Positions 26,402 through 37,560 of a DNA stretch of 64,000 bases are shown here, in pieces. Location: assembly GCA_003508835.1 (NCBI GenBank), contig PUFA01000203.1:2324501-2388500 (forward strand), written 5' to 3'. Each line of letters starts with the position of its first letter. The stretch's first letter is position 1. A program made the translations under genes and the position numbers. The notes under the pieces are model-generated. The model was given only the letters and a program-made list of their open reading frames with translations, was not told where the DNA came from and made no database searches. This DNA comes from Eonycteris spelaea. Its lineage: Eukaryota; Chordata; Mammalia; Chiroptera; Pteropodidae.

Positions 26402-26452
26402 AAGAAAAAGTATGGGGATAACCTTGTGATAAGATCCCCATACTTTTTTCTT
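26402..26452. other. Hairpin-forming inverted repeat
   Basis: The 18-nt left arm (26402-26419) pairs with 26434-26452 with one bulged T. The arms carry GTATGGGGAT and ATCCCCATAC. The inner CTT/AAG can extend the stem over a 5-nt loop. It could be a small hairpin RNA precursor, a remnant of a palindromic element, or a chance product. No transcript evidence can be seen. Confidence 0.7.
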
Positions 26453-26789
26453 AACTCTGCTGTACGTGATTCTCCCCCAACAAGTCTTTCTAACAAAAGA
26501 CTAGTTAGTAATAAACAGATTATTAATAGTGCATATATTTATGTGAAGTTTAAGTGCCTCCTATCTATCTTCTGAGCATCTGAGAAAACTCATATGGTCC
26601 AGTTGTCTGGGAGGCTTCAGACATATATAGATCTAGGGGGAAAATTCTGGCAGAATTAGGAGAGTGACTATTACAGAAGGGATGAACCCAAAGTGCAGGA
26701 CAGGTGGCCGCAACCCTGGACATATGTACAGGTTTAACTCCACAGGGATGGGAAGCTGGCCAAATCTTTGGCCTGGGTGTTGAAAGTGT

Positions 26790-26930
26790 GGCCTCAAGCC
26801 TCAGCTTTGGCACTCACTGGCTGGGTGACCTTGGGCAAGTCACCTACACTCAGTGCTTACTTTTAAAACAGGGGTGACACCCACTCTGACTCCTCAGGAT
26901 TGCTAAGGATCAAAATGAGCTAAATTTCGA
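26790..26930 (+). mobile_element. MIR SINE
   Basis: The MIR core is clear: 'tggctgggtgaccttgggca' then AGTCACCTACACTCAGTG, an AAAACAGGGGTGA step and 'ctcaggattgctaaggatca'. Confidence 0.65.
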
Positions 26931-27519
26931 ATTCAAAAACTGCAATAGAATGTGAGGCAATATATTGAAGTATTTTTTAATACACATTTCATTTGTGTCT
27001 CGGAAAAAAACCTTAAAAAATGCACAGAACACTGAGAGCCAGATTCCACCCTCAAGCCTTGTAGCCAACAAGCACCTGAAGCTGAATGCCACACCTGGGA
27101 CAAATGTCAGGCTCACCACCTTGCAGTAATGGCTGTGCCGTCATGTGGGAGCAAGGGACAGCTGAGGACCTTTGAGGCGGCTGTTCATGGGCAGTTCTGG
27201 GGAGTAACTCAGTCCACGCGGGCGAAGGTGACATCTGACTAGGGCTGAGTGGGGGCCCGGAAGCAGGTAGAAGCTTCGCGTCCGCCGGGGTCCCAGTAGC
27301 CCTGCTCCTGGAGGGAGCAGAAAGGCCCTGGGCCTCCAGCCCGGCCTCGGCTGGACCGTCGGGCGGAAAGGGTGGGATGGGTGAGGTCCGGAAGGCTGAG
27401 GCTTGGTGGTGAGTCCCAGGGTTCAAGGAGGGGGCAGGGTCCTGAGAGGGCGAGGGCAGGTCCCCTTCTCCGTCCGGCTTCTCACCTCGCCCAGAGGGAC
27501 AGACAGGCGACAGCCCGGG

Positions 27520-28050
27520 GACAGGGAACCGGGGCCCGGGCCCCACCGCCTCCATTCGCCCGAGCCCCGGGAACGCGGACGCAGGGAGCCGGCCGGGGAG
27601 CTGCACGCGCCGCAGCCGCGGGACTACAAGGCCCAGCGGGCACCTCGCGCGGCCCCGCCCCCGGCCTGGCCCCGCCCCGGTCCGCCCGCCGGGCCCCTCC
27701 CGCCGCGCGCCCAGCGGCCTCCGCGCGGCAACCTGGCCGCGCCGGCTGCGGAAGCGTCGGTGGGGGGGCGCTAGGCCTGGGCGCCCCCGAGCACCTGCGG
27801 GCCCAACGGAAGCCTCGGCCCTTCTCGCCGTGGCCGTGGGCGCCCCCAGGGGCGCCTCTGACCTGGGGCCGCGCCAGCGTCCCGCAGCCCTGCCCTGGAA
27901 CGGGGGCGCGGGCCAGGTCCCAGGCCCCTCCGTCGCGACAGGTGCGACGCCGAGCGCTCCATGCCTGCGGGCGCCGGGAGGCGTGGCCTCCCCCGGGCCG
28001 CCCCCTCTGCTGGGTGCTCTGCGCTTTCGCCTTGCAGCTCTGGTAAGGGG
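27520..28050 (+). promoter_or_regulatory. JTB: JTB CpG island promoter
   Basis: Very CpG-dense sequence with GC boxes (GGCCCCGCCCC near 27651-27670) runs into the first JTB coding exon. No TATA box is placed. Confidence 0.7.
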
Positions 28051-29403
28051 GAGACTGGGGATCGGGAGGTCCTCGCCCCGGGGACGGGGGGGGTGTCCTG
28101 CTTTCTGGCCTCTGACTCTTACCCCCTTTCCCCCTCACCAGCCAAGCCGAGGCCCCAGTGCGGGAGGACAAGCAGTCAGGTGGGTGACGGTCTGGGGACC
28201 GGATGCCCCCAGCGAGTGTGTTTCGTTTTGTGTTGACACCCTTCTGTCTGCCGAGAGCACAGCGCAGGTGGGCTGGGGGTTGCATGGCCAGAACCTTTGG
28301 GAGGAATGGCTCCGAATGGGGTCCGGGGCTGGCGTTTATTTTTTAGTGAGCCCCGCGAATTTGCCGTGCTGGCAGGTGGAAGAGTTTGTGGTGACAGAAG
28401 AGTGTGCCCCGTGCTCTAATTTCCAGGCGGTGAGTATGTTTTTTCTTTTCTTTCTTTTTTTTTTTACTGCATCTTGCCAAGTATACCTTTGTAGTCTTTT
28501 CGTTTTTTTCCTTGCAGTCTGTGTCCAAATCTGAACTTGTCTTCTTCCGAAAATACACCCTTTTCTTTTCAGCTACTAACTGTGCCCTGTTCATTTTAAT
28601 CCAGCGGCTCTGGAGCCTGTCCCCACCTCTCCTAGACTACGGTCCCTGAAGTATTCTTTCTAACATCCCAGTCAAGCAACCACCACCTCCCTGTCCCCAT
28701 CAGAACCCTTGGTTAGTTCCGTGGCGTGACAGCTCTGGGCCACAGCACCCGCTCTTTCTGAATGGCGGCTCCCCGCCTGGCACCACCCTCCCTAACAGGC
28801 CCTTCTCTCCTGGCAGAAAGCCAGCCCTGAGTGTGGCCCCACCGGGTTCATGCAGAAGATCACCTGCAGCTCGTCCAAGAGGAGCGAGTTCAGAAGGCAA
28901 GTGCCGTTTCGCTTCTGAAACCTCCTAGCTCGCCTGCCTGGCTCCCCTGGCATTGGGTAGATAGTCCCACCTCCTCCTCTGGTCTGGAGGTAGCAGGAGC
29001 TGTGGACAGAGGGACCCAAGTCTCCGCCTCAGCGCTGTCATTGGCCATGTTCTCCCGTCAGTGAGATTGGTTGAGACCAGCTGTGCTGTCTCACCAGAAA
29101 GCAAATTCAGTGACACGTTTGCGTGGCAGTCATGCACCGTAAACACACTGGGAGACTGACTCTGGCTTCCTCTCTTCTCGGGGGTCTCAGTTGGGCTGAT
29201 CCAGGACAGCCTGTCCCTGGGAATAACTGTTTCTTCCCGCCCTCAGCTGCCGCTCAGCGCTGATGGAACAACACTTATTCTGGAAGTTTGAAGGGGTTGT
29301 TGTGAGTGTGGCCTTGGTGTTTGCTTGCCTTGTCATCATTCGTCAGAGACAGCTGGACAGAAAGGCTCTGGAAAAGGTCCGGAAGCAAATCGAGTCCATA
29401 TAG
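27961..29403 (+). CDS. JTB: Jumping translocation breakpoint protein, exon 1 short by one base
   Basis: Five exons: 27961-28042, 28142-28179, 28347-28429, 28817-28896 and 29247-29403. JTB is a small single-pass membrane protein linked to cytokinesis and mitochondria. Visible parts are a signal-peptide core (CWVLCAFALQL), a cysteine-rich ectodomain (NLPCW, EECAPCSNF, PECGPTGFMQKITCSSSK), a membrane segment (ACLVIIRQRQ boundary) and a tail ending KVRKQIESI. The signal-peptide core is one base out of frame with the ATG at 27961. Reading on from that ATG meets a TGA at the exon 2/3 junction. One extra base in the C/G run at 27991-28000 restores 146 residues, the human length, so a sequence error is likely. 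The intron after 28896 starts with GC (AG|GCAAGT). Confidence 0.95.
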
Positions 29404-29530
29404 CTACCTTCTACCCTTTTACGTGGGTTGAAAGACTCTGAGACACAAAAAGTGGAATGGACTGACTTGTGCCCCCGGGGTTTTGGGACTTTTTGGTGGC
29501 ATCTTCCTCGTCTGGATCATTAATGAGCAG

Positions 29531-29536
29531 AATAAA
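29531..29536 (+). terminator. JTB: Poly(A) signal of JTB
   Basis: AATAAA, 128 nt after the JTB stop. A second AATAAA occurs about 260 nt further on and may serve longer forms. Confidence 0.75.
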
Positions 29537-29647
29537 AAGAGCAAAGCAGTTTCCTTCCCTACTGTAACTTGGTTTGGGGCAGGAAGTCATGGGGTAGAGG
29601 GGAACAGGAGTGGCTACATTAGGCCCGGTTTACCAGGGGTTTTATCC

Positions 29648-29744
29648 AAACTCCTGGAGGTGATTTCAGCAAAAAAAAAAAAAAAGTTTATTTAAAACTC
29701 CTGGAGTGTGATTTCAGCAAAAAAAAAAAAAAAAAGTTTGTTTC
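29648..29744. repeat. Two tandem copies of a 48-bp unit with A15-17 tracts
   Basis: Units 29648-29694 and 29695-29744 both read AACTCCTGGAG, GATTTCAGC, then an A-tract of 15-17 and GTTT. They lie between the JTB and CREB3L4 stops, where the two 3' UTRs converge. Confidence 0.85.
29687..29692 (-). terminator. CREB3L4: Possible poly(A) signal of CREB3L4
   Basis: The plus strand TTTATT gives AATAAA on the minus strand, about 270 nt past the CREB3L4 stop. It lies in the tandem repeat and would bring the CREB3L4 end to within about 150 bp of the JTB end. Other signals are possible. Confidence 0.35.
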
Positions 29745-29962
29745 TTAGCAAAAATCTGTTTCCCTTCAACCCTATCTCCAAAGAAGAAATAAAATCACAG
29801 ATACATAAACGTATTTGCGCTTGTCCCAACGCGCAGACCAGGCCTCTGGTGCACACATCTAGAGCATCCTGAGGTGATTCAGACCCCTGAGGCCAAAAGA
29901 CCCTGAGCCGCAGGGAGCCCTGGGCCCCTCACCCAGCTGGGTGTGAGCAGGAAGTGCCCAGC

Positions 29963-32900
29963 TCACATCTCATCTGCATGCACAGCTGTTCTGACGTGCC
30001 CACCGGGGCCTGTCTTCCCTCCCATCTTCTCCAGCAGTGTCCTTATTGAGCCATTGGCACCCTTGGCCCCAGGGGGCGCCCTCAATCTGGACTCTGCCAC
30101 TGGGGTCTCCTGATTCTCCATCATGTCCTTGTGAGTCAGGATATTCCTGGAAATCACTGTGGGGTGAAGGAAAGAGGGCAATAGTAGAGCACTCGCTTGG
30201 GTGGGGGATCCTGGACCAGAAGGGCCCTCCCTCCGATCCCGTGACTACCCGGGGGAGCCAATCCCGCCTCGATCACTAGGGAACCAGCCCTCTGGGCCCT
30301 GCCCCTCACCTCCGTGAGGCTGGTAATCCTCTGGCCCAGCTTCTGGGAGACCTTGAAAGGGGCTGAGACTGGGCAGGATGATGAGAGCCAGGGAGAAAAG
30401 TAGGATCTGGGAGGAAGTAAGGAGGTGGGTGCTTGGGCTACGGGAACAATGGAAGGGATCAGAGGGCAGAGTGCATAGAGGGGTCATGAGGACGATGGGT
30501 TCTGCCTGGGAGGGCGCGGGATGGAAGTGGCAGGAGATGGAGGAGGGGGCGGGGAGACAGACTGGTACTAGACTGCTGGTACCAGAACGCAGGTGCTGGT
30601 CTGGGCGGCTTTGCTGGAAGTCTGAGTCATGAGCATCTGCAGCTGGCGGAGCTGAGTCACCAGGGAGCTGGGGCAGGAGGAAGGGAGCGTCGGGTCTGCT
30701 CGGGCCATGCGCAGCCCCCGCCCCCAGCCCGCGTGCCGCGCTTCGACTCACATGTTGTGCCTCTCCAGCTCCTGGACTTTCTTCTGTAGTTCCTGGTTCT
30801 GTACAGAACAGGCAGCCACCCTAGGGGGTACGGAAAGGGGGCACGAGGTTCTGCATCCTGAGTCCCTGGCCTGGCCCGCCTTGGTGAGGAAACGGGCCCC
30901 GGGCTGGCCCGCAGGACGCCAGCAACGGGGCCCAACGCACCTGCTCTCCAGTCCGTCGATGTACTCCTTCTTCCGCCGCCGACTGTCCTGGGCGACTGCT
31001 TGTTCCGGATTTTCCTCCGGACCTTCTTGAGGACCCTCTCCTCTGCCTGGGGGCCCGGAGTGTGTCATCCCCGAGCCTCTAATCTCCCCTTGCCCCAACT
31101 TCCCAGCAATCCTGGCCCTCCGATCCTGGCCCCTCCGAGGCCACGGAGGGGCCGCTGGGCTGGGATGCCCTCTGGGGAAACATGTTACCTTGGTGAGGGG
31201 CAGCTGAGAGGGCAGGGAGACCCCTTCCTGCCCCAGAAGACGCTTCTCCTCATCTGTCAGGAACAAGGCTTGACAAGACAGCTGGCAGGGGACAGAAGAG
31301 GCGCAGGGAGAGGGTCATCCCGTTCCCAGCGCCCAGGTGCTCCCCCGCACGCCTTCTAGACAATGCGCACCCTGAGGGGTAACTAACTGACCAGGGCAGA
31401 GGTGAGAGCAGACACCTGGATTCAGGCTCTGGGTCATGCCCGCAGGGGCCCCAGAGGCCAGGAGGGAGAGAGAGGAACTGGTTTTGTCATCTCCTTTGTC
31501 CAGGCTCTGGACCTCAGCACCCTGAGCAAGCGAGAGAGGGCCCGTTCTGGCCCGCACGTCCCCGAACCTCAGGGGTATTTGCAGGGACGTGGAGCAACTC
31601 GCTAAGGTAGGGTTTGCTAATCTCCCAGCAGGCGATGGTTCGCGTTGAGCCATTTCTTTCGTTTGCGGAGCGTAGTATCCAGTCACCTGTCACCCACGGC
31701 GAGCCACCTGGGGCAGTGTCTCATTCTCCCTGAGGGCAACCAGACTGACCAACTTCTCATAACAAAGTATGTGGCCAGGGCAGATAAGTGTCAGGTTCCC
31801 GTCAGCTGAGTGACTTGCCTTTCTAATAGCACTTCTTGGAAGATTTGTTTCACTTGTGACTTCAGAGGAATTTGCTTTTGATTTTGCCTCCTGATAGTCT
31901 TTGGCTTTTAGCTAAACCATCTCTTGTCTCTGCTTTCCCCGATGCTGTGACGATTTGGTGGCACTGTAAAAGGGTGTCCCTCCCAACCCACCTAATCAAA
32001 ATCCCTGACAATGAGGCTTAGAGGGTTTTGGTAAAAAAACGAATTTTCCAGTGTTTGCAATGCACACTGGAGTGTAGAAGCATCGGACTCTTTAAAGCCC
32101 CTCAACCCCAAATTCTAAGGTGCGAGGCTCGCTTCTGGTCCCAGCTTCAACCACAGATTTGCAGGGAGGCTATTTGCATAGAAGGAGGTCTTTCCAGGAC
32201 AAGGGGACAGTCCCCCTCATCACCACCACTGGAGGAACCAGCCCAGCCAGCCTGGGGAAGGTGTCTGACACGCTACTCGCCGCCCCAGTCAGCGGGTGCC
32301 TGTTGGACAGTTATTCCAGTGGAAGCGTCTGCTTCTCTTACAGCCTGTGCCCAGGAACCAGGTGGATTCCCAGGCGGCCCATCCTATTTCCGTGTCCTGA
32401 CCAGAGGCCGAGACAATGGCCCTGGCTGAGCAAACAACACACAGGTCCAGGCTTTCTCCTGAGCCCCATCCCCAGATTCGCTCACCCCACTTTCTCTGCG
32501 TACCTCACCCCCAAGGGCAGTGTCCCCTTTGTCCTTTACCATTCTTAAATTGCCCATGTCTCTCTGGCCACCTGGCCTGATGCCACAAAGACAGTTCGGC
32601 ATGTTTTCCCCTCCGCTGCCCCCATCCGTGTGGGTACATACGTGTGTGTCAGGGAGGAATACAGGCAGCCAACCCGGAGACTCACCAGGGTGGAAGGAGG
32701 CACTGGGCTAACAGCGCCAGCTGGGGGCAGGAGGTGGGCACGGGCGTCAAGGGGCAGCTCACTGACCACGCAGGCATCGGGCACCATAAATGGGGGGCTC
32801 CACTGATCTGACAGAGACACAGGTGGCTGGGAGAAGAGATGGAGGGTGCACCCCACGGGCGGGGGAAAGCCCCTTCACCCTGGAGCTAGGGCTGGGTCTG

Positions 32901-33582
32901 AAGGCTATTGCCACAGAACACAACTGACCGAACTGGATGGAGATGAGCCCCACGGCTGGCCCGGCTTCTCCCTGCATCCTCTCCAGGGCCCCTGCCTCAT
33001 AGATGACCTCGTAGAGGGCAGGGGAACTGGGTGCCTTGGGGCAGGTGGACTGTCTGGGCGACCAGGGTCCTCGGAGATTCCACTGTCACTGCCAGGAGAT
33101 GCTTCTGAGCAGTACACTTCATTGGGGTCAATGAAAAGCTTCGGGAGATCTTCAGGCTCACTCTCCTGAAGGCCCTACATTGGAAGAGGGTGTGTGCACA
33201 GGGGGAACTCTGCAAGTCCTTCTGACGTCGCACCCCGGTCCTCGTGCTTCAGTTTCACTACCTTGGGCCCTTGGACGTGGGGACAGTTACAGTTTATGTC
33301 TATTTTAGGACCACTGTCTTCAGACCTCTCTCCAAGTGTACGCTGAAGCCACTTGGGCTTCTGATCAGAGCCGGGGCTCAACCCAGCCCACTGCCATTCA
33401 CCACTCACACAGCCGCGGCCCCCAGTGGACTCCCAGCCCTGCAGCCCCTGTTCTTGCAGCCTGGTCCCTGGGACCTCTGGAGGGGGACAGTGGAGCCCCA
33501 GCTCCAGAAAGGATCCTGTTGAGAAGACATCCTCTGGGGGCTCCAGCCACACATCCAGAAGGTCGGGGGTTCCGAAATCCAT
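29963..33582 (-). CDS. CREB3L4: CREB3L4, ER-anchored bZIP factor, two one-base deletions
   Basis: Nine coding exons on the minus strand: 33409-33582, 32929-33174, 32686-32807, 31189-31281, 30941-31046, 30752-30820, 30583-30667, 30310-30406 and 29963-30156 (stop included). CREB3L4 is a membrane-bound transcription factor released by regulated intramembrane proteolysis in the Golgi. It starts [20 protein letters not shown]. It has a basic region (RKIRNKQS then [13 protein letters not shown]), a leucine zipper ([15 protein letters not shown]) and a membrane helix ([14 protein letters not shown]), and ends in HADEM. The frame breaks twice, near 33033-33037 (before the expected LYEVIYEAG) and near 30990-30994 (between KQS and QDS). 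Each is one base short. Adding both gives 395 residues, exactly the human length. A 5' UTR exon may end at 33836 (donor GTAATA). Errors are more likely than decay, but decay is not excluded. Confidence 0.93.
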
Positions 33583-33640
33583 CCTGCAGGGAGGCAGGTG
33601 CGGGGGAGAGTTGCAGGAAGATGATGGCTGCCCCCAAAAC

Positions 33641-33651
33641 AGGCGCGCGCA

Positions 33652-33696
<45 letters not shown>

Positions 33697-33699
33697 GCA
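33641..33699. repeat. (CG)n-(CA)n-(CG)n alternating tract
   Basis: About 59 bp of strictly alternating purine-pyrimidine sequence: a GC/CG start, some 16 CA repeats and then eight CG repeats. It lies just upstream of the first coding exon of CREB3L4. Such tracts favour left-handed Z-DNA. Confidence 0.9.
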
Positions 33700-34339
33700 T
33701 CCAGCTTCTGGGGGCCTCTCACTCCCTCTTCCATTATCCCCCTTCCTCACCTGCACAGCCCCTCACCTGTCACCTGGAGATCTCGCTTCGGGCCTTATCT
33801 CCGCGGTTCAAGCGAACAGGCCCCCGGGGTATTACCTGTTCCGAGGAGCCCAGCCCTGCCAAGCCAGCCCAGTCTGCTGACTGCCCCAAACAGTACACCT
33901 TTTCTTCCCTCCAGGATCTTGCATCCTGGACCTGCCCAGCCAAACCCCGCCCCCAGCCTTGTGCTAGGAAAGTGGGTTGCACCTAGCCGGGAGCCACCCT
34001 AGGGGCGCTGAACCTGGAAGCAGGGCGTTAAAAGGCTGAGCGTCCAGACTCGAGGAAGACAGCCTCGCCCCTTCTGCCTCAGTTTCTTCTAACGAAAGCA
34101 GAGCTTCCTGAGGGTTTGGTGTCTCCTCAGGGATGGACAGAGATGGCTGGGGCTGGAGCACAGGACGCTGGAGTGCCTGTGCTCCGGCCATCAATTGTAC
34201 AAGCGTGAGACCGTAACTGGGTTGAAAACAAAGGGAAAAACGTCGGCAGGACCGCCCGAGATTGACAGGGGCGCTCCCCGCGCCCCACCATGGGGGCGCT
34301 CTGCCCACCCTGGAGTCTGATGGAAACTAAAGCTGTTTT

Positions 34340-34580
34340 GACGGGCAGGGCATTGAGCCAATGGAGTTACCCTCTCGAGGCCGGCTCCGCTGTAACCGGT
34401 CAGAATAAGCTGTCCGAGAAAGAGCGAGCCAATGGGGCCGGGGCCCTGATTTGTTCCGCGGGATTGGCTTCCGTGGGGCGGGCAAGAGCCAGAGACGAAT
34501 TGCAGAAGCGGGGAAAGAAGTTCCGAGAGTGCGGGTTGTAGCAATTCGATTCCGTTTCGCTTGCCACGTGACTCGGAAGC
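34340..34580. promoter_or_regulatory. CREB3L4: CCAAT-rich probable CREB3L4 promoter
   Basis: Three CCAAT boxes lie within about 110 bp (plus strand 34356 and 34428, minus strand near 34463). GC boxes and a CACGTGAC E-box near 34565 accompany them. The region is upstream of the CREB3L4 leader, so it is the likely promoter. The start site is not defined. Confidence 0.45.
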
Positions 34581-34649
34581 TCAGGTTATTACTTAGGCGG
34601 GAAGTAAATAACCTGTTGACCCAAGTTAAGTGACAGAGTTTAACTCAGC

Positions 34650-36940
34650 AGGCGGACAGTTGAGCAATCTCGGGGTGTCCAAATCCGTAATCTGTGCGTT
34701 ATGCTACTGATGAAGAACAGCAGTTATCCATACACACTCACAGGGCTGTTAACTAGCGGAGGGACGAGGATCTGGAAAACCCAAGACGCTACAAAATTGG
34801 GTTTTGGTGGTTTGGTTTGGGAATTGCCTTGTTTGCGTATTATTACCTACAGTATGTGTCCTCAATTTGTATAGTTCACAAAAATGTTTTCAAACATCAT
34901 TCTCTCATTCAATCCACAAGAGCTCTGAGGTAAATACGCCAGGTAATATTTTACTGATTTTACCGAAGAAGACACAAAGATCGATGACTAGAATGTAGCA
35001 ATATCGAAACTCAGGATTTTTTTTTTTTGGTCTAATGACCGATGACCCTAGAATTCACTTTAAATAAAATAAGGAAGCTATACTGATACAGGTATGATTT
35101 TCATCTGCCTGCTCCCCAACAGTACTTCCAATAAGGGGTAGCTGAGGAATGCAGCAGAAAATGGTGTGGATCAGGAATTCAAACTGGTATTCTCATGAAA
35201 ATTTAAATGGGCTGAGGGTAAAGACAGGAACAGGATCTAGTACTTACTGAGTATTACGTGTTCTGACATTTTCAAGTTACTCATGAAATTCTCATAGCAA
35301 CTGGCAGAGAGAAGTAACTTTCTCAAAATTACTCTGTAAGTACCTGAACCAAGACTTTTTTCCTTTTTTTTAAAAAAAATAACCTCTATATCGGTCCAAT
35401 TTTAGTATATGTGCTGGCGAAGTGAGCACTGAACCAAGATTTAGATGCCTGAACCCACATGCTTTGCACAATACCAAGCTACCTTGCTGGAGTTTTCTCA
35501 AATTTCCCAACTCTGCCTTTTCTGCTCATCTCCCTGCATCTTGCTCAGGTAGTGAAAAAGACAAAGCCGACTTCCTAGATTGATGCAGAGACCTAAAGAA
35601 AGCAGAGCCATCCTTGCTTAGATTTTTCCTAGAGCGAGAAAGGTTTCAAAGGGCTTCCTTGCGGCTGCATGTGCAGAGGCAATTGAGTAGAAAATATACT
35701 CAGCTTCCATAATGCTAGAACTGGAAGGAAACTCTCGTATCATCTGCTAGTCTACCTTCCCTCTTCCATCTGATTTACCAAGCTCCTAGGAAGGAAAATG
35801 ACTTGCCCTAAGATTACACACCAAATTAAGGTAGAGCTGGGATTAGTTCCCAGACATCCTGGCTCCCAGTGCACAGTTCCTTGTTAATGTTACTAATCAT
35901 CAATAATCTTGAAAATATAATTGGTCACAAACCATAGCATGCATAATCCCTTAAATAATCTGGAGTTGCCTCTAACAGTAATTTTTCTTTTAATCGAGAG
36001 CTTGAAACGGCAATAAATATTATTACATGCTGGGCACCAGTACCCATTTCACGCACACCCTGATCTCAGCGTTCTTTGTGATTCTTTTCTCCTTAGACTA
36101 CCTCCCTCAAGAAGTCCTCACATTCTCCCTTTTCTCAAGGAAGTTGCTGGCCTTCATTTCCTTAACAGAGGCATCACTGTCCTTTTTTTAGGCAAACAGG
36201 CCATTTTACCTTTGCAAAAGGGTAGGCTGAGCCTCCTTCTTTACCTTCCTCTTTTGTACCCTCCTCTCCCATGAGGCTAGAAGAGGATTCTGATAACACA
36301 GGGAGGAGACCCAGAAGGATCCAACTAAGGAAACGGTGAAGGTCTCGCGTTGAAAATACCTTGGCACATTCGAGGAACAGAAAACAGAAAGGAGGTCAGC
36401 ATGGCTGGAGAGAGAGGAGTTGAAGAATTCGAGACGAGTTTGGAGAGAACCCAGGCCAGATGTCCGAGGCACGGTAAGGATGGTAAGTTGGAGTTGCTGG
36501 GAAGAAGCTTTTCACTGAGGGCGGGGCTGCAGCAACCCGTGAGCTGGGTCCCACCCCTTCTGTACCCATTCCGAGAAGGCTGAAGGCTGCACAGAAGTTA
36601 GCTCAGGTCACTGGCAGTCAGGAAAGGATGATTTTCGAGAAATGCCCTCTTTTTGCTATTCTTTTCCAATCTGCCTCATCTCTTTTTCTCTCTTGTGGGT
36701 GCTGACGAGGGAAGCCAAGCACGGAAGCCAGTCCCAAAAAGGAATGCTTTCTCTTTGGCGCCAAGGTGCACAGAAGGGATTTTACAGTCTAATAAGAGAT
36801 AAAGACTTTAGCCAAAACCAAGCAGATATACTCAGAGGAGTGGGCGGAAGACTTGGAAAATCGGGGTGCATATGGGGCAGCAACCTTGTTCGCAGGGTTT
36901 CTAGCCTCCTCTTTTAAAATTTCCAAAAGACCAAGGGCTC
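34650..36940. other. Intergenic region between CREB3L4 and SLC39A1
   Basis: No gene is recognised. The sequence is A/T-rich with ancient repeat debris (a MIR/L2-like piece at about 35720-35890), then turns GC-rich towards the SLC39A1 promoter. Confidence 0.5.
35720..35890. mobile_element. MIR-like ancient repeat
   Basis: 'aatgacttgccctaagatta' followed by CACACC and 'gtagagctgggattagttcc' and 'cctggctcccagtgcacagt' is the MIR/MER class of wording. Fragmentary. Confidence 0.45.
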
Positions 36941-36949
36941 TGTTGACGG

Positions 36950-37560
36950 TCCAGCTCCCCACTATCAGACCTCCGCCGGAGCGCCCCAGGCCCGCGGTTC
37001 CCGGATCCTATCTCCAGCCCCTTTTCTTGCTCTCGCGCACCCCCCCGCCCCCGTCCCCCAGCCCCGCCCAGCTCCCGTGCCGGCCTCTGATTGCCCTAGC
37101 TCACGTCACTCCTGGTCCGGCCCCGCCCCCGGGCGCCGTCGTGGGCAGCGGGGGGGGTACGCGGTGGCCCTAGGGGAGGAGGCGCGCTGGGAGGGGGCGG
37201 GAATTCCCGACTGGAGGCCGGAACTGTGCGGGTGCCATGTAGTGAGACCCTCGCGAGGTGAGTGCGGGCCCCTGCTGCGGGATCCGGGTCGGACGTCCAG
37301 GCCTCCCCGCGGCCTGGGAGCCAGAGTTCCGGCCCTCACGTTCTTCTGCTTCCCGGGACGCTGGAGGCCTCGGACCCCGCCTCCCGAAGCCTGGACTTCC
37401 AGACACCGCCCTCAGTTGTGTCAGCCTGTCCCGGGACCCCAGACCCCGAGCGGCCCTTCTTTGGTCCTGTACCCCGCGGTCCCAGCCTGGGACCTGAGGC
37501 GCTCGCTCTCTGCTTTCGGGGGGATGGCGCCGGGGAAACGTGAGCGGGAGAGTGATCGGG
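36950..37560 (+). promoter_or_regulatory. SLC39A1: SLC39A1 CpG island promoter and leader exon
   Basis: A CpG-dense region with GC boxes (GGCCCCGCCCCCGGGCG near 37119) and a CACGTCAC element (37101-37108) that fits CREB/ATF or USF. A noncoding first exon probably ends at 37257 (CGCGAG|GTGAGT) and splices to 37948. Confidence 0.6.

Larger units (their letters stand above)
24790..27480. other. Intergenic region between RAB13 and JTB
   Basis: No gene is recognised. It contains MIR and L2 debris (listed separately), a short perfect-stem hairpin at 26402-26452 and otherwise unique A/T-rich sequence until the JTB CpG island. Confidence 0.55.

Noticed and set aside
27372..28046. 224-codon frame ending in the JTB signal-peptide core
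   Set aside because: It overlaps the JTB CpG island. Its N-terminal part has no family likeness. It reaches the JTB frame only because of the one-base break in exon 1.
34461..34476. ERSE-like element in the CREB3L4 promoter (ATTGG near CGTGG)
   Set aside because: The spacing is 4 nt, not the 9 nt of ERSE or 1 nt of ERSE-II, so I do not claim an ER-stress element.
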